DNA of 35,134 nt. Source: Bacteroidales bacterium (lineage in GTDB: Bacteria > Bacteroidota > Bacteroidia > Bacteroidales > Dysgonomonadaceae). The stretch covers positions 1 to 35,134 of the forward strand of contig JAAYGM010000098.1 of NCBI GenBank assembly GCA_012727735.1. Reading direction: 5' to 3'. Positions 1-8,221 of this stretch are shown here, piece after piece. Each line of letters begins with the position of its first letter. Positions within the stretch are counted from its first letter, which is position 1. The position numbers and the translations under genes are program-made. Under the pieces are notes generated by a model. That model did not search any database, was not told the DNA's origin, and saw only the letters and a list, made by a program, of their open reading frames with translations.

Positions 1-728
1 CGATGCTCTCGGGAGAGATAGCCAGACGCTATGGTGAGGAGGGGATGCCCGATCATACCATCTCCGCATGGTTTGAAGGATCGGCAGGACAAAGCTTCGG
101 CGCTTTCCTTGTGAAAGGAGTCACTTTTTATCTGCACGGAGAGACCAACGATTACCTGGGCAAAGGATTATCAGGTGGACGTATCATCGTGACACCCCCC
201 AAAGGCAGCATCTTTAAAGCTGAAGAGAATATTATCTGCGGGAATACTTCACTCTACGGAGCCACCTCAGGCGAAGTGTTTATTAACGGTATTGCCGGTG
301 AACGCTTCTGCGTACGTAACTCCGGGGTTACTGCCGTGGTGGAGGGTGCCGGTGATCACTGCTGCGAATACATGACCGGGGGATGTACCGTTGTCCTGGG
401 TGCTACCGGCAGGAACTTTGCGGCAGGAATGAGTGGCGGCGTGGCCTATGTACTGGATGAGGAAGGTGATTTCGACTTTTTCTGCAATATGGAGATGGTG
501 GAGCTGTCACTGGTGGAAGATCTCTCCGATGCGAGAGAACTGAAAAGTCTCATCTCCAGACATCAGCAATATACAAACAGTGAACAGGCAAAACGTATCC
601 TCAGCCACTGGGATGAATATGTGGAGAAGTTCATAAAAGTGGTGCCGATAGAGTACAAGAAGGTGCTGCAGGAGAAGAAAATTGCAGAACTGAACAAAAA
701 GATTGCTGTCGTTGAGCGGGATTATTAG
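1..728 (+). CDS. gltB: Glutamate synthase large subunit, C-terminal part (5' end outside window)
   Basis: This is the last 241 residues of the large (alpha) subunit of glutamate synthase, which makes two glutamates from glutamine and 2-oxoglutarate in the cytoplasm. Full-length large subunits have about 1500 residues, so most of the gene, with the amidotransferase and FMN-binding synthase domains, lies left of the window. What is visible is the GXGXG beta-helix domain: stacked repeats with glycine-rich turns such as [32 protein letters not shown] and [20 protein letters not shown], followed by a charged helical tail. The reading frame is open to the left edge, so the ATG at position 3 is not taken as the start. 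gltD follows 86 bp downstream on the same strand, as expected for a gltBD operon. Confidence 0.95.
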   Translation, partial: MLSGEIARRYGEEGMPDHTISAWFEGSAGQSFGAFLVKGVTFYLHGETNDYLGKGLSGGRIIVTPPKGSIFKAEENIICGNTSLYGATSGEVFINGIAGERFCVRNSGVTAVVEGAGDHCCEYMTGGCTVVLGATGRNFAAGMSGGVAYVLDEEGDFDFFCNMEMVELSLVEDLSDARELKSLISRHQQYTNSEQAKRILSHWDEYVEKFIKVVPIEYKKVLQEKKIAELNKKIAVVERDY

Positions 729-814
729 TCCCCTCTTCTGAACGGCGATATCAGCGTGATGGCTGTGACAATCATTTAAAAATTCTTCCTTATGGGAGGC
801 AAAAGATAAATCGT

Positions 815-2236
815 ATGGGAAATCCAAAAGCATTCATGACGATACCAAGAAAAGAGGCCGGTTATCGTTTGGTAAGTGAGAGAGTACATGACCATGGTGA
901 AGTAGAACAGACCCTGAACAGGGAAGATCGCAAACTGCAGGCCTCACGCTGTATGGACTGTGGTATTCCTTTCTGTCACTGGGCCTGTCCCCTCGGCAAC
1001 AAAATGCCCGAATGGCAGGACCACATCTACAAGGGTGACTGGAAGAAAGGGGTGGAAGTGTTGCACGAAACCAACAACTTCCCTGAATTCACCGGACGCG
1101 TATGTCCCGCACCCTGTGAGAAGTCGTGCGTGCTTGCACTGCACGAGGCACCTGTGACCATTCGCGAGAATGAAGCATCGGTCACAGAGGTGGCTTTCCT
1201 GGAAGGGATGATCAAAGCAAGACCACCCAAACGGAGAACAGGCAGGAAGGTGGCCGTGATCGGTTCCGGACCGGCAGGACTGGCCGCCGCCCAACAACTG
1301 AACAACAAGGGTCACCATGTCACCGTCTTCGAGAAATCACACACACCAGGGGGGCTGCTCCGCTACGGTATTCCCAACTTCAAGCTGAGCAAACATATCA
1401 TCGACCGTCGTCTGGCATTATTGATTGAAGAAGGTATTGAGTTCATCACCAATACGGAGATAGGCAAAGATATAGCCGGGGAACAGATCATGGCTGGGTA
1501 TGATGCCGTCTGTCTGGCTGTTGGTGCCGGCAAACCCAGAGACATCACCCCTCCGGGAAGAGACCTGAAAGGGATTCATTTTGCCATGGATTTTCTTTCT
1601 CAGGAGATCCGCCTGCATCAGGGTGAGATGACTGCCACGGAAGAGCGGATTATAGCAAAAGATAAGCATGTGCTGGTGATTGGCGGAGGAGACACCGGCT
1701 CTGACTGTGTGGGCACATCCATCAGACAGGGCGCCGCAAGCGTAACGCAGATTGAAATCATGCCCAAACCACCGGCAGGCAGTAATCCCGCCACACCCTG
1801 GCCCAACCCGTTTCCTCAGGTATTGAAAACATCCTCCTCTCATGAAGAGGGATGCGAACGGAGATGGCTGCTCAACACACTCGCCTTCAATGGAGAGAAC
1901 GGCCATGTAAAAGAGGCCCTGGTGGAGGAGATCAGTTGGGAAAAGGATGAGAGGGGACGCTTCTCCATGGTCTCCTCGGGAAACAGAGAAACGATGAAAG
2001 CCGATCTGGTATTGCTGGCACTCGGATTTGTCCATCCTGTGCAGGAAGGATTGCTGAATGAGCTGGGGGTGACCTACGATGTGCGGGGAAACGTCTCCGT
2101 GGACAGGCAGCACAACAGCAGCGTGGCCAGGGTGTTTGCCACCGGTGATGCGATGATGGGCGCCAGCCTGGTGGTAAAAGCCATCGCTTCAGGGAGGAAA
2201 GTCGCGGAACACATTCATCAGCAACTAATGAGATGA
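815..2236 (+). CDS. gltD: Glutamate synthase small subunit (beta, NADPH oxidoreductase)
   Basis: The small subunit takes electrons from NAD(P)H and passes them through FAD and iron-sulfur centres to the large subunit. The protein has 473 residues, the usual length. The N-terminal Fer4_20 region has a cysteine set at C46, C49, C54 and C58 (CMDCGIPFCHWACP) and a second set at C97, C101 and C105 (CPAPCEKSC). An FAD-binding GxGxxG motif starts near residue 146 (VAVIGSGPAG). A second Rossmann motif for the pyridine nucleotide lies near residue 288 (VIGGGDTGSDC). A GGAGG sequence lies about 16 bases upstream of the chosen ATG. It sits between gltB and asnB on the same strand, so the three probably form a nitrogen assimilation operon. 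Confidence 0.96.
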   Translation: MGNPKAFMTIPRKEAGYRLVSERVHDHGEVEQTLNREDRKLQASRCMDCGIPFCHWACPLGNKMPEWQDHIYKGDWKKGVEVLHETNNFPEFTGRVCPAPCEKSCVLALHEAPVTIRENEASVTEVAFLEGMIKARPPKRRTGRKVAVIGSGPAGLAAAQQLNNKGHHVTVFEKSHTPGGLLRYGIPNFKLSKHIIDRRLALLIEEGIEFITNTEIGKDIAGEQIMAGYDAVCLAVGAGKPRDITPPGRDLKGIHFAMDFLSQEIRLHQGEMTATEERIIAKDKHVLVIGGGDTGSDCVGTSIRQGAASVTQIEIMPKPPAGSNPATPWPNPFPQVLKTSSSHEEGCERRWLLNTLAFNGENGHVKEALVEEISWEKDERGRFSMVSSGNRETMKADLVLLALGFVHPVQEGLLNELGVTYDVRGNVSVDRQHNSSVARVFATGDAMMGASLVVKAIASGRKVAEHIHQQLMR

Positions 2237-2355
2237 TTCGGAGATTCGATGATTCTCTCAATAAATCAGCAAGCAGGAACATATTGTGTATCCTGCAAAC
2301 CGGAGTCGGAAAATAGACCGATCGGTCAATCTACAAATCAGAAAATCAATAATAT
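2237..2355. promoter_or_regulatory. gltD-asnB gap with a 12-bp perfect palindrome
   Basis: The 119-bp gap holds the perfect palindrome GACCGATCGGTC at 2316-2327, about 28 bp before the asnB start. Its form, an uninterrupted inverted repeat close to a start codon, resembles an operator for a dimeric repressor such as a TetR-type protein. Just after gltD there is also a short imperfect direct repeat built on GATTCGGAGATTCGATGATTC-like units (about 2234-2256). No regulator gene for the palindrome is visible in the window, and a chance palindrome cannot be excluded. Confidence 0.35.
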
Positions 2356-4023
2356 ATGTGTGGAATAGTTTGTACTTTTAATATAAAAATCCCGAAGGAG
2401 CAATTGCGACCGCAGCTGTTGAAGATGTCAAAGAAACTGCGACACAGGGGACCGGACTGGTCCGGTATCTACTCCGGCGACAGCGCCATCCTGGCACATG
2501 AGCGTCTTGCAATCGTCGATCCTGCCTCGGGAAAGCAACCGCTGTTCAGCAAAGATGGCAAGCTGGTCCTTGCCGTGAACGGGGAGATTTACAACCACAG
2601 AGAGATACGAAAACAATATGAGCACCGTTACGAGTTTCAGACTCAATCGGACTGTGAGGTGATTCTTGCGTTGTACCGCGACAAAGGTGCCGCCTTTCTG
2701 GAAGATCTGAACGGCATCTTTGCTTTTGCCCTCTATGATACCGAGAAGGATATTTTCCTTATCGGTCGCGATCATATCGGTATTATCCCCCTGTACCAGG
2801 GCTGGGACAGCGATGGTGCCTACTATGTGGCATCCGAGCTGAAAGCACTGGAAGGGTATTGTAATAAGATTGAAGAGTTCCTGCCGGGACACTATTACTT
2901 CAGCCCGGATGAAAAAGCAACACGGTGGTATCTGCGTGACTGGATGGAGTATGAGAACGTGAAAGACAACGATTCCGATGTGGATGCCTTAAGGAAAGCG
3001 ATGGAGGAGGCAGTACAACGTCAGCTGATGAGCGATGTCCCCTATGGAGTGCTGCTTTCGGGGGGGCTGGATTCCTCCATCATCTCGGCCATAGCCAAAA
3101 GATTTGCAGCAAAGCGTGTGGAGACTGATAACAGGGAGGATGCGTGGTGGCCGCAACTACATTCATTTGCCATCGGACTGAAGGGGTCACCCGACCTTGC
3201 CGCGGCAAGAAAAGTGGCTGCACACATCGGATCTATCCACCACGAAATAGAGTATACCATACAGGAAGGACTAGATGCCATACGCGATGTGATCTATCAT
3301 ATCGAGACCTACGATGTGACCACCGTCCGTGCCAGCACACCCATGTACATGATTGCACGCTATATCAAATCGATGGGCGTGAAGATGGTGCTTTCAGGTG
3401 AAGGGGCTGACGAGATCTTCGGTGGTTATCTCTACTTTCATAAAGCACCCAATGCGGAAGAATTCCACAAGGAGACAGTACGCAAACTGAGCAAGCTGCA
3501 TCAGTACGACTGCCTACGTGCAAATAAATCACTTGCATCGTGGGGCGTGGAGGGTCGCGTGCCCTTCCTCGACAAAGAGTTTCTGGATGTGGCCATGCGG
3601 ATTAATCCGAAAGCAAAGATGGCCGGAAACGGCAAAATTGAGAAACATATATTGCGACAGGCTTTTGCTGACTGCCTTCCGGCAGAGGTAGCCTGGCGTC
3701 AGAAGGAGCAGTTTTCCGACGGTGTGGGTTACAACTGGATCGACACCCTCAAAGAGATCGCCGGCCATAAAGTGACTGATGAACAGATGGTGAACGTGCA
3801 TCATCGTTTTCCTATCAACCCGCCACTCACCAAAGAAGAGTATGTGTACCGGTCAATCTATTCAGAGCTGTTCCCTTCAGACTGTGCCGCACAATGCGTA
3901 CCCTCTGTACCTTCTGTGGCATGCAGCTCTCCTGTTGCCCTGGAATGGGACGAAGCATTCCGGAAAAATGCCGATCCTTCCGGCCGCGCGGTAGGCACAG
4001 TCCATGACCATGGATACAAGTGA
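2356..4023 (+). CDS. asnB: Asparagine synthetase B (glutamine-hydrolysing)
   Basis: The enzyme makes asparagine from aspartate, ATP and glutamine in the cytoplasm. It has 555 residues, nearly the length of E. coli AsnB. The N-terminal glutamine amidotransferase class II domain begins MCGIVCTFN, with Cys2 as the catalytic nucleophile after removal of Met1. RHRGPDWSG and the NGEIYNH motif follow, as expected for the glutaminase site. The synthetase domain carries the ATP-pyrophosphatase loop SGGLDSS at residues 235-241, and later SGEGADEIFGGY. The start codon is fixed by Cys2. It lies 119 bp after gltD on the same strand and consumes the glutamine/glutamate-linked nitrogen that gltBD handles. 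The C-terminal tail of about 50 residues is rich in Cys, Pro and Ser and looks less conserved. Confidence 0.96.
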   Translation: MCGIVCTFNIKIPKEQLRPQLLKMSKKLRHRGPDWSGIYSGDSAILAHERLAIVDPASGKQPLFSKDGKLVLAVNGEIYNHREIRKQYEHRYEFQTQSDCEVILALYRDKGAAFLEDLNGIFAFALYDTEKDIFLIGRDHIGIIPLYQGWDSDGAYYVASELKALEGYCNKIEEFLPGHYYFSPDEKATRWYLRDWMEYENVKDNDSDVDALRKAMEEAVQRQLMSDVPYGVLLSGGLDSSIISAIAKRFAAKRVETDNREDAWWPQLHSFAIGLKGSPDLAAARKVAAHIGSIHHEIEYTIQEGLDAIRDVIYHIETYDVTTVRASTPMYMIARYIKSMGVKMVLSGEGADEIFGGYLYFHKAPNAEEFHKETVRKLSKLHQYDCLRANKSLASWGVEGRVPFLDKEFLDVAMRINPKAKMAGNGKIEKHILRQAFADCLPAEVAWRQKEQFSDGVGYNWIDTLKEIAGHKVTDEQMVNVHHRFPINPPLTKEEYVYRSIYSELFPSDCAAQCVPSVPSVACSSPVALEWDEAFRKNADPSGRAVGTVHDHGYK

Positions 4024-4320
4024 GCATCTCTGTTAAATTTCCTGTTGTGGCTCCCCTACCCCGGGAGCTCTGTATTTACCTGTTCGTATAATTTCATCTT
4101 TTTGATTTTTCTTGTGAGTAATACTAAATGTCTGAAAAAGAACCTCTCAAAAACAAACACCAATCGTTTGACATAAAATGAAGTTTTTTTCTTTCGTTTG
4201 TTAGAGAAAATTATCTATCTTTGACAAATTTAAAAGAAAGCAGATTGTGCACATGCACAGAGCTGATTAATAACACATTATCACAATTAAGTCTAAATAC
4301 AAACATAATTTTAAAAAGTA
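4024..4320 (+). promoter_or_regulatory. Intergenic region with a sigma-ABfr type promoter for the symporter gene
   Basis: This 297-bp gap separates the nitrogen cluster from the sugar locus. TATCTTTG at 4216-4223 matches the Bacteroidota -7 consensus TAnnTTTG exactly. TTTG at 4197-4200 lies 15 bp upstream and TTTC at 4192-4195 lies 20 bp upstream, so the -33 element is only approximate. A start near 4230 would leave a leader of about 90 nt. Near the asnB end, GCTCCC (4050-4055) can pair with GGGAGC (4063-4068), but no clear T-run follows, so it is at best a weak terminator. The rest is AT-rich with no coding signal. Confidence 0.45.
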
Positions 4321-6222
4321 ATGGGTAATTCGGGATTTATGACTATCGATTTCATCATAGTCGGGGTATACATGATTCTCCTTATAAGTCTGGGGCTTTT
4401 CCTTTCCAGAAATAAGAAAGGAGTGGAAAAAACCGCCAACGACTATTTTCTGGCGGGGAATAAACTAACGTGGTGGGCTGTGGGTGCATCACTGATAGCA
4501 GCAAACATCTCTGCGGAACAGTTTATCGGGATGTCAGGATCAGGTTATAAGATTGGTATCTGCGTGGCTGCCTATGAAATCATGGCAGCGGTGACACTCA
4601 TCATTGTGGCCAAGTTTTTACTGCCTGTGATGTTAAAAAGAAAGATCTATACCATTCCTCAGTTCCTGCGTGAACGCTACAATGATGGAGTGGGAATGGC
4701 ATTTTCAGTATTCTGGCTATTCCTCTATATATTTGTGAATCTCACATCAGTAGCGTGGCTCGGTTCAATTGCCATTGAACAGATACTGGGATTGGAAGGA
4801 TTCCGCATGCAAATCGTACTGATACTGTTTATCATCGCCGGTATCTATTCTATCTACGGAGGATTGGCCTCCGTGGCGTGGACTGATGTACTGCAGGTTA
4901 TCTTCCTTATAGGAGGCGGATTAATCACTGCATACTTTGCCCTGGAGGCTGTCTCGGGTGAAGGAAAAGGAGCATGGGACGGTCTGACCATCATTTATGA
5001 AAAGATGAAAAGCATACCCAACGACACCCACTTCAACCTGATTGTGGACAAATCAAAATCACCCGATGCATTCAGGGATCTGCCCGGCATCGCCGCCATC
5101 GTAGGAGGGGTCTGGCTGACCAATATTGGCTATTGGGGCTTTAACCAGTATATCATACAGAAAGGTCTTGCAGCTAAAAGCATTAATGAAGCACAGAAGG
5201 GACTTATTTTTGCAGGCTTCCTGAAGATATTAATTCCTTTTATCGTGGTAATACCCGGTGTTACTGCCTTTATCATGTTCAATTATCCGCAGGATATCCC
5301 CGGTATTCAACAAGGTTATGTTGATCTGGGCGGGACGATCAATGTGTCTGATGATGCCTATCCCTGGCTGATCAGGAATTTTGCTCCGGTAGGTATCAAA
5401 GGGCTATCCTTTGCTGCCCTGTCAGCAGCGGTCATCTCTTCATTGGCTTCAATGCTCAACTCTACCTCTACCATCTTCACGATGGATATCTTCAAACAAC
5501 ATATCAAGAAAGATGCAACGGACAGACAACTGGTAAGAGTTGGTCGTATCGCGGCTTTTCTGGCACTGGTGATTGCAATCATCGCTGTTGAACCGCTACT
5601 GGGAGGATTAGACCAGGCATTCCAGTATATTCAGGAATATTCAGGCTTTATCTACCCGGGTATCATCGTGGTGTTTGGTTTAGGTCTGTTGTGGAAAAGA
5701 GCCTCATCGAAAGCTGCAGTATGGACATCCATCCTTACGATCCCTATGGGCGTGTTGTTTAAAATAGCGATGCCGGAGATGCCATTCCAGTTCAGAATGG
5801 GATATATCTTCATCATTCTGTTCATGGTATTTGTCGCCATCACTTTTGTAGACAGCACGAAAGTAGCATCAGAGGAGGTAGATGAAGCCGACAGAAAGAA
5901 GATGCTCAAATGGGCAAGAATCACACTCTTCTTCTCTCTGTTCTTCATTCTTTCAGCTACGATACATAAACTATTGTTAGTCAGCGGAAGCAGCAATGAA
6001 TGGGTTGTCTATCTCGAGAACATTGGTTTTGAAGCTTTCTTTTTCTTTGGTTCACTTATATTTTCAATATCACTCTTTCTCTTCTCCAATGCCAATTCCA
6101 AGTACCGGGATAGTAAAGCTGTCCCCTTCGACCTGTCACTATTCAAAACGGATAAGGGTTTTGCATTAGGTGCACTTGGCATCTGTATCCTTGTAACAAT
6201 AATTTATATCTTATTATGGTAA
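4321..6222 (+). CDS. Sodium:solute symporter family protein (SGLT-like sugar transporter)
   Basis: A 633-residue inner-membrane protein of the SSS family (the LeuT-fold group that includes vSGLT), which imports solutes with sodium. Many hydrophobic segments are visible from residue 8 to the end, about 13 to 14 in all. Family motifs are present: NDYFLAGNKLTWWAVGAS after the first helix, then ANISAEQFIGMSGSGY, and GGLASVAWTDVLQ in the middle. SLASMLNSTSTIFTMDIF later matches the helix that carries sodium ligands in this family. The substrate is not readable from sequence. Its place at the head of a galactan-type degradation locus suggests a monosaccharide or uronate released by the neighbouring enzymes. 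It is separated from the next gene by a hairpin followed by a short T-run (6255-6295). Confidence 0.9.
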   Translation: MGNSGFMTIDFIIVGVYMILLISLGLFLSRNKKGVEKTANDYFLAGNKLTWWAVGASLIAANISAEQFIGMSGSGYKIGICVAAYEIMAAVTLIIVAKFLLPVMLKRKIYTIPQFLRERYNDGVGMAFSVFWLFLYIFVNLTSVAWLGSIAIEQILGLEGFRMQIVLILFIIAGIYSIYGGLASVAWTDVLQVIFLIGGGLITAYFALEAVSGEGKGAWDGLTIIYEKMKSIPNDTHFNLIVDKSKSPDAFRDLPGIAAIVGGVWLTNIGYWGFNQYIIQKGLAAKSINEAQKGLIFAGFLKILIPFIVVIPGVTAFIMFNYPQDIPGIQQGYVDLGGTINVSDDAYPWLIRNFAPVGIKGLSFAALSAAVISSLASMLNSTSTIFTMDIFKQHIKKDATDRQLVRVGRIAAFLALVIAIIAVEPLLGGLDQAFQYIQEYSGFIYPGIIVVFGLGLLWKRASSKAAVWTSILTIPMGVLFKIAMPEMPFQFRMGYIFIILFMVFVAITFVDSTKVASEEVDEADRKKMLKWARITLFFSLFFILSATIHKLLLVSGSSNEWVVYLENIGFEAFFFFGSLIFSISLFLFSNANSKYRDSKAVPFDLSLFKTDKGFALGALGICILVTIIYILLW

Positions 6223-6254
6223 TGAAACGAACAGTTCTTCCAGTCTGATAAATG

Positions 6255-6296
6255 AATCAAGCCATTAAGTTCAAAAGCTTTCTGGCTTGATTTTAT
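6255..6296 (+). terminator. Terminator-like hairpin after the symporter gene
   Basis: A perfect 10-bp stem is formed by AATCAAGCCA (6255-6264) and TGGCTTGATT (6283-6292), with an 18-nt loop, and the 3' arm runs into TTTTATT. It looks like an intrinsic terminator, but the next gene starts only 16-20 bp later on the same strand. It could therefore also act as an attenuator or mRNA-processing site that lowers expression of the downstream gene. Confidence 0.6.
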
Positions 6297-6311
6297 TAAT
6301 GGGTAAAATGT

Positions 6312-8216
6312 ATGTATAAAAAAAATCTTCTGCTGTTTGTCATAATTGGAACTATATTTAGCTCCTATGGACAGAGTGCAGCAATTATTAATTCAGAGAA
6401 CAGGCTCTCTGTAAATACAATTTCCGAAAAAGGAGCCTGGTGCTGGTTTGCCGATCCGCGAGCGTTGCACTATGAAAATGAGAGCGGCACCATCAATAGC
6501 ACCTATATTGGTTATATCGATGTGCAGGGGTACATCAAGGCTACACAGATCGATCATCTTCTTAACAGGAGGAATGAGGTGATGATCCGTTCCTGGTTTC
6601 AGCCCGATGATCACAATAACCCCACCTTCCTGGTGCTGCCTGACGAACGGATTATGATTTTCTACGCGCGTCATACCGACGAGCCCTGTTTCTATTACCG
6701 GGTGTCACGGGAGCCGGGTGATATCACCACACTAGGAAGCGAGATAAGACTGGAGACAGATTACAACACCACCTACCCTTCCCCTTTCATCCTTTCCGAT
6801 GATCCTGAGCATATCTACCTCTGCTGGAGAGGGATTGGATGGCACCCCACCATTGCCCGGCTAACTCTCCCTGATGCGCAGGACAAAGTGACGTTCGACT
6901 GGGGACCCCATCAGATAGTCCGCTCCATGAATGGAGCAGGAGGTGTAAGGCCTTATGCCAAATATGCCTCCAACGGCAGAGATAAGATCTATCTTGCCTA
7001 CACTTCCACCCACCCCGACAATCAGCATGAGAATCACATCTATTTCAATTATCTGGATATTCACAGTAAAGAGCTGAAGGATATCAAAGGGAACAGGCTG
7101 TCAGTTGTTGGAGATCCTCTCCTCCATGATGTGAACACTTCACCCGCTTACAGAGAAAAACATCCCTTCGCGGTGGTCGACAGTTCACCTTATCGCAACT
7201 GGATATGGGAGCTGACACTCGATCAAAACGAAAATCCCGTGATGGCAACGGTAGGCATCAGTCACGACAAGTCATCGCACGATTATTATCATATCCGCTG
7301 GAAAGGCAACAGGTGGCAGAAAACATTTCTCTCGAATGCAGGTGGACACTTTCATCAGTCGCCCGATATAGAGCAATGTTACAGCGGAGGGATGGCGATA
7401 GAGAAGCACAATCCGCAGATCATCTACGGATCGGTTCCGGTAGCAGGTAAACATGGACCGGTATATGAGCTTAAGAGGTTCACTGTAGCCAGTGACGGAA
7501 GTTCTGTGGCGGTGGAGCAGATCACATTCAACTCCGCGAAGAACAACATACGTCCATTTGTTGTTGCCGGCAGACCGGATGATTCATCGCTGCTGTGGAT
7601 GCAGGGCGATTATTACGACTGGATTGTAAGTGCTGTACGGCCACTGGGATTCCCGACAGCCATCCGGACCAGTATACCAATCCCTCATAGTATGGTTGAT
7701 CTGAAAACAGGAATGATATACAGCAACAGTGATGTAAAAGTATCTGATACCAACAGATTGAAGATAACAGTACCTGAATCAAAATCATTCACCATTGCAA
7801 TGGAATTATCTCCCGACTCAACAGAATACCATGGTGATATCCTCACCTTTGCCGGGGTGACCTATTCACTCCCTGAAGAGGAGCGCGCAGTACCATTGTT
7901 GAAAGCCGGCAAGAGAGCTTATGTGAGCAGCAATATCCTTGGAAACTCCGACAGATGGCAGGAGAAAGCAAGGAATACCAACGGCCAATGGTACCTGCAG
8001 GTCAAACCCGACACATTCAGGCTGGTGATCACCTACGAACAGGGAACACTGCGTACCTACATCAATGGATTAATTGATCAGTCTGTGGAAATAGATGGGT
8101 TATCACTCACAGATATTGCAGCAGGGGGCATCAGAGGTGCAGCAGATGAACTGAGAATCTACAACCGTGCTCTCACACAGGATGAAATACAATCTCTGTG
8201 TGTGCCTTTTCAGTGA
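6312..8216 (+). CDS. Secreted BNR_4 beta-propeller protein with C-terminal LamG-like domain
   Basis: A 634-residue exported protein. Residues 1-24 form a signal peptide (MYKKNLLLFVIIGTIFSSYGQ). Residues about 35-450 match the BNR_4 type of seven-bladed propeller, with GAWCWFADPRALHY near the start and repeated blade motifs such as DHNNPTFLVLPDERIMIFYARH and KIYLAYTSTHPDNQH. Residues about 470-634 look like a concanavalin-type LamG domain and end in DELRIYNRALTQDEIQSL. Related folds occur in lyases PL24, PL25 and PL27 and in the GH145 rhamnosidases, several of which act on rhamnose-glucuronate linkages. Next to a GH105 module, a role on rhamnose-capped glucuronate is attractive. I cannot tell lyase from hydrolase or a non-catalytic binder. 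The gene converges on the regulator gene, whose stop lies 5 bp away. Confidence 0.75.
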   Translation: MYKKNLLLFVIIGTIFSSYGQSAAIINSENRLSVNTISEKGAWCWFADPRALHYENESGTINSTYIGYIDVQGYIKATQIDHLLNRRNEVMIRSWFQPDDHNNPTFLVLPDERIMIFYARHTDEPCFYYRVSREPGDITTLGSEIRLETDYNTTYPSPFILSDDPEHIYLCWRGIGWHPTIARLTLPDAQDKVTFDWGPHQIVRSMNGAGGVRPYAKYASNGRDKIYLAYTSTHPDNQHENHIYFNYLDIHSKELKDIKGNRLSVVGDPLLHDVNTSPAYREKHPFAVVDSSPYRNWIWELTLDQNENPVMATVGISHDKSSHDYYHIRWKGNRWQKTFLSNAGGHFHQSPDIEQCYSGGMAIEKHNPQIIYGSVPVAGKHGPVYELKRFTVASDGSSVAVEQITFNSAKNNIRPFVVAGRPDDSSLLWMQGDYYDWIVSAVRPLGFPTAIRTSIPIPHSMVDLKTGMIYSNSDVKVSDTNRLKITVPESKSFTIAMELSPDSTEYHGDILTFAGVTYSLPEEERAVPLLKAGKRAYVSSNILGNSDRWQEKARNTNGQWYLQVKPDTFRLVITYEQGTLRTYINGLIDQSVEIDGLSLTDIAAGGIRGAADELRIYNRALTQDEIQSLCVPFQ

Positions 8217-8221
8217 ACCAA

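Noticed and set aside
1418-2113. A 231-codon minus-strand frame inside gltD
   Set aside because: It lies fully inside a well-supported gene, has no family motif, and is a shadow of GC-biased codon use.
4049-4069. GC-rich hairpin after asnB as an intrinsic terminator
   Set aside because: The stem is only 6-7 bp and no clear T-run follows.
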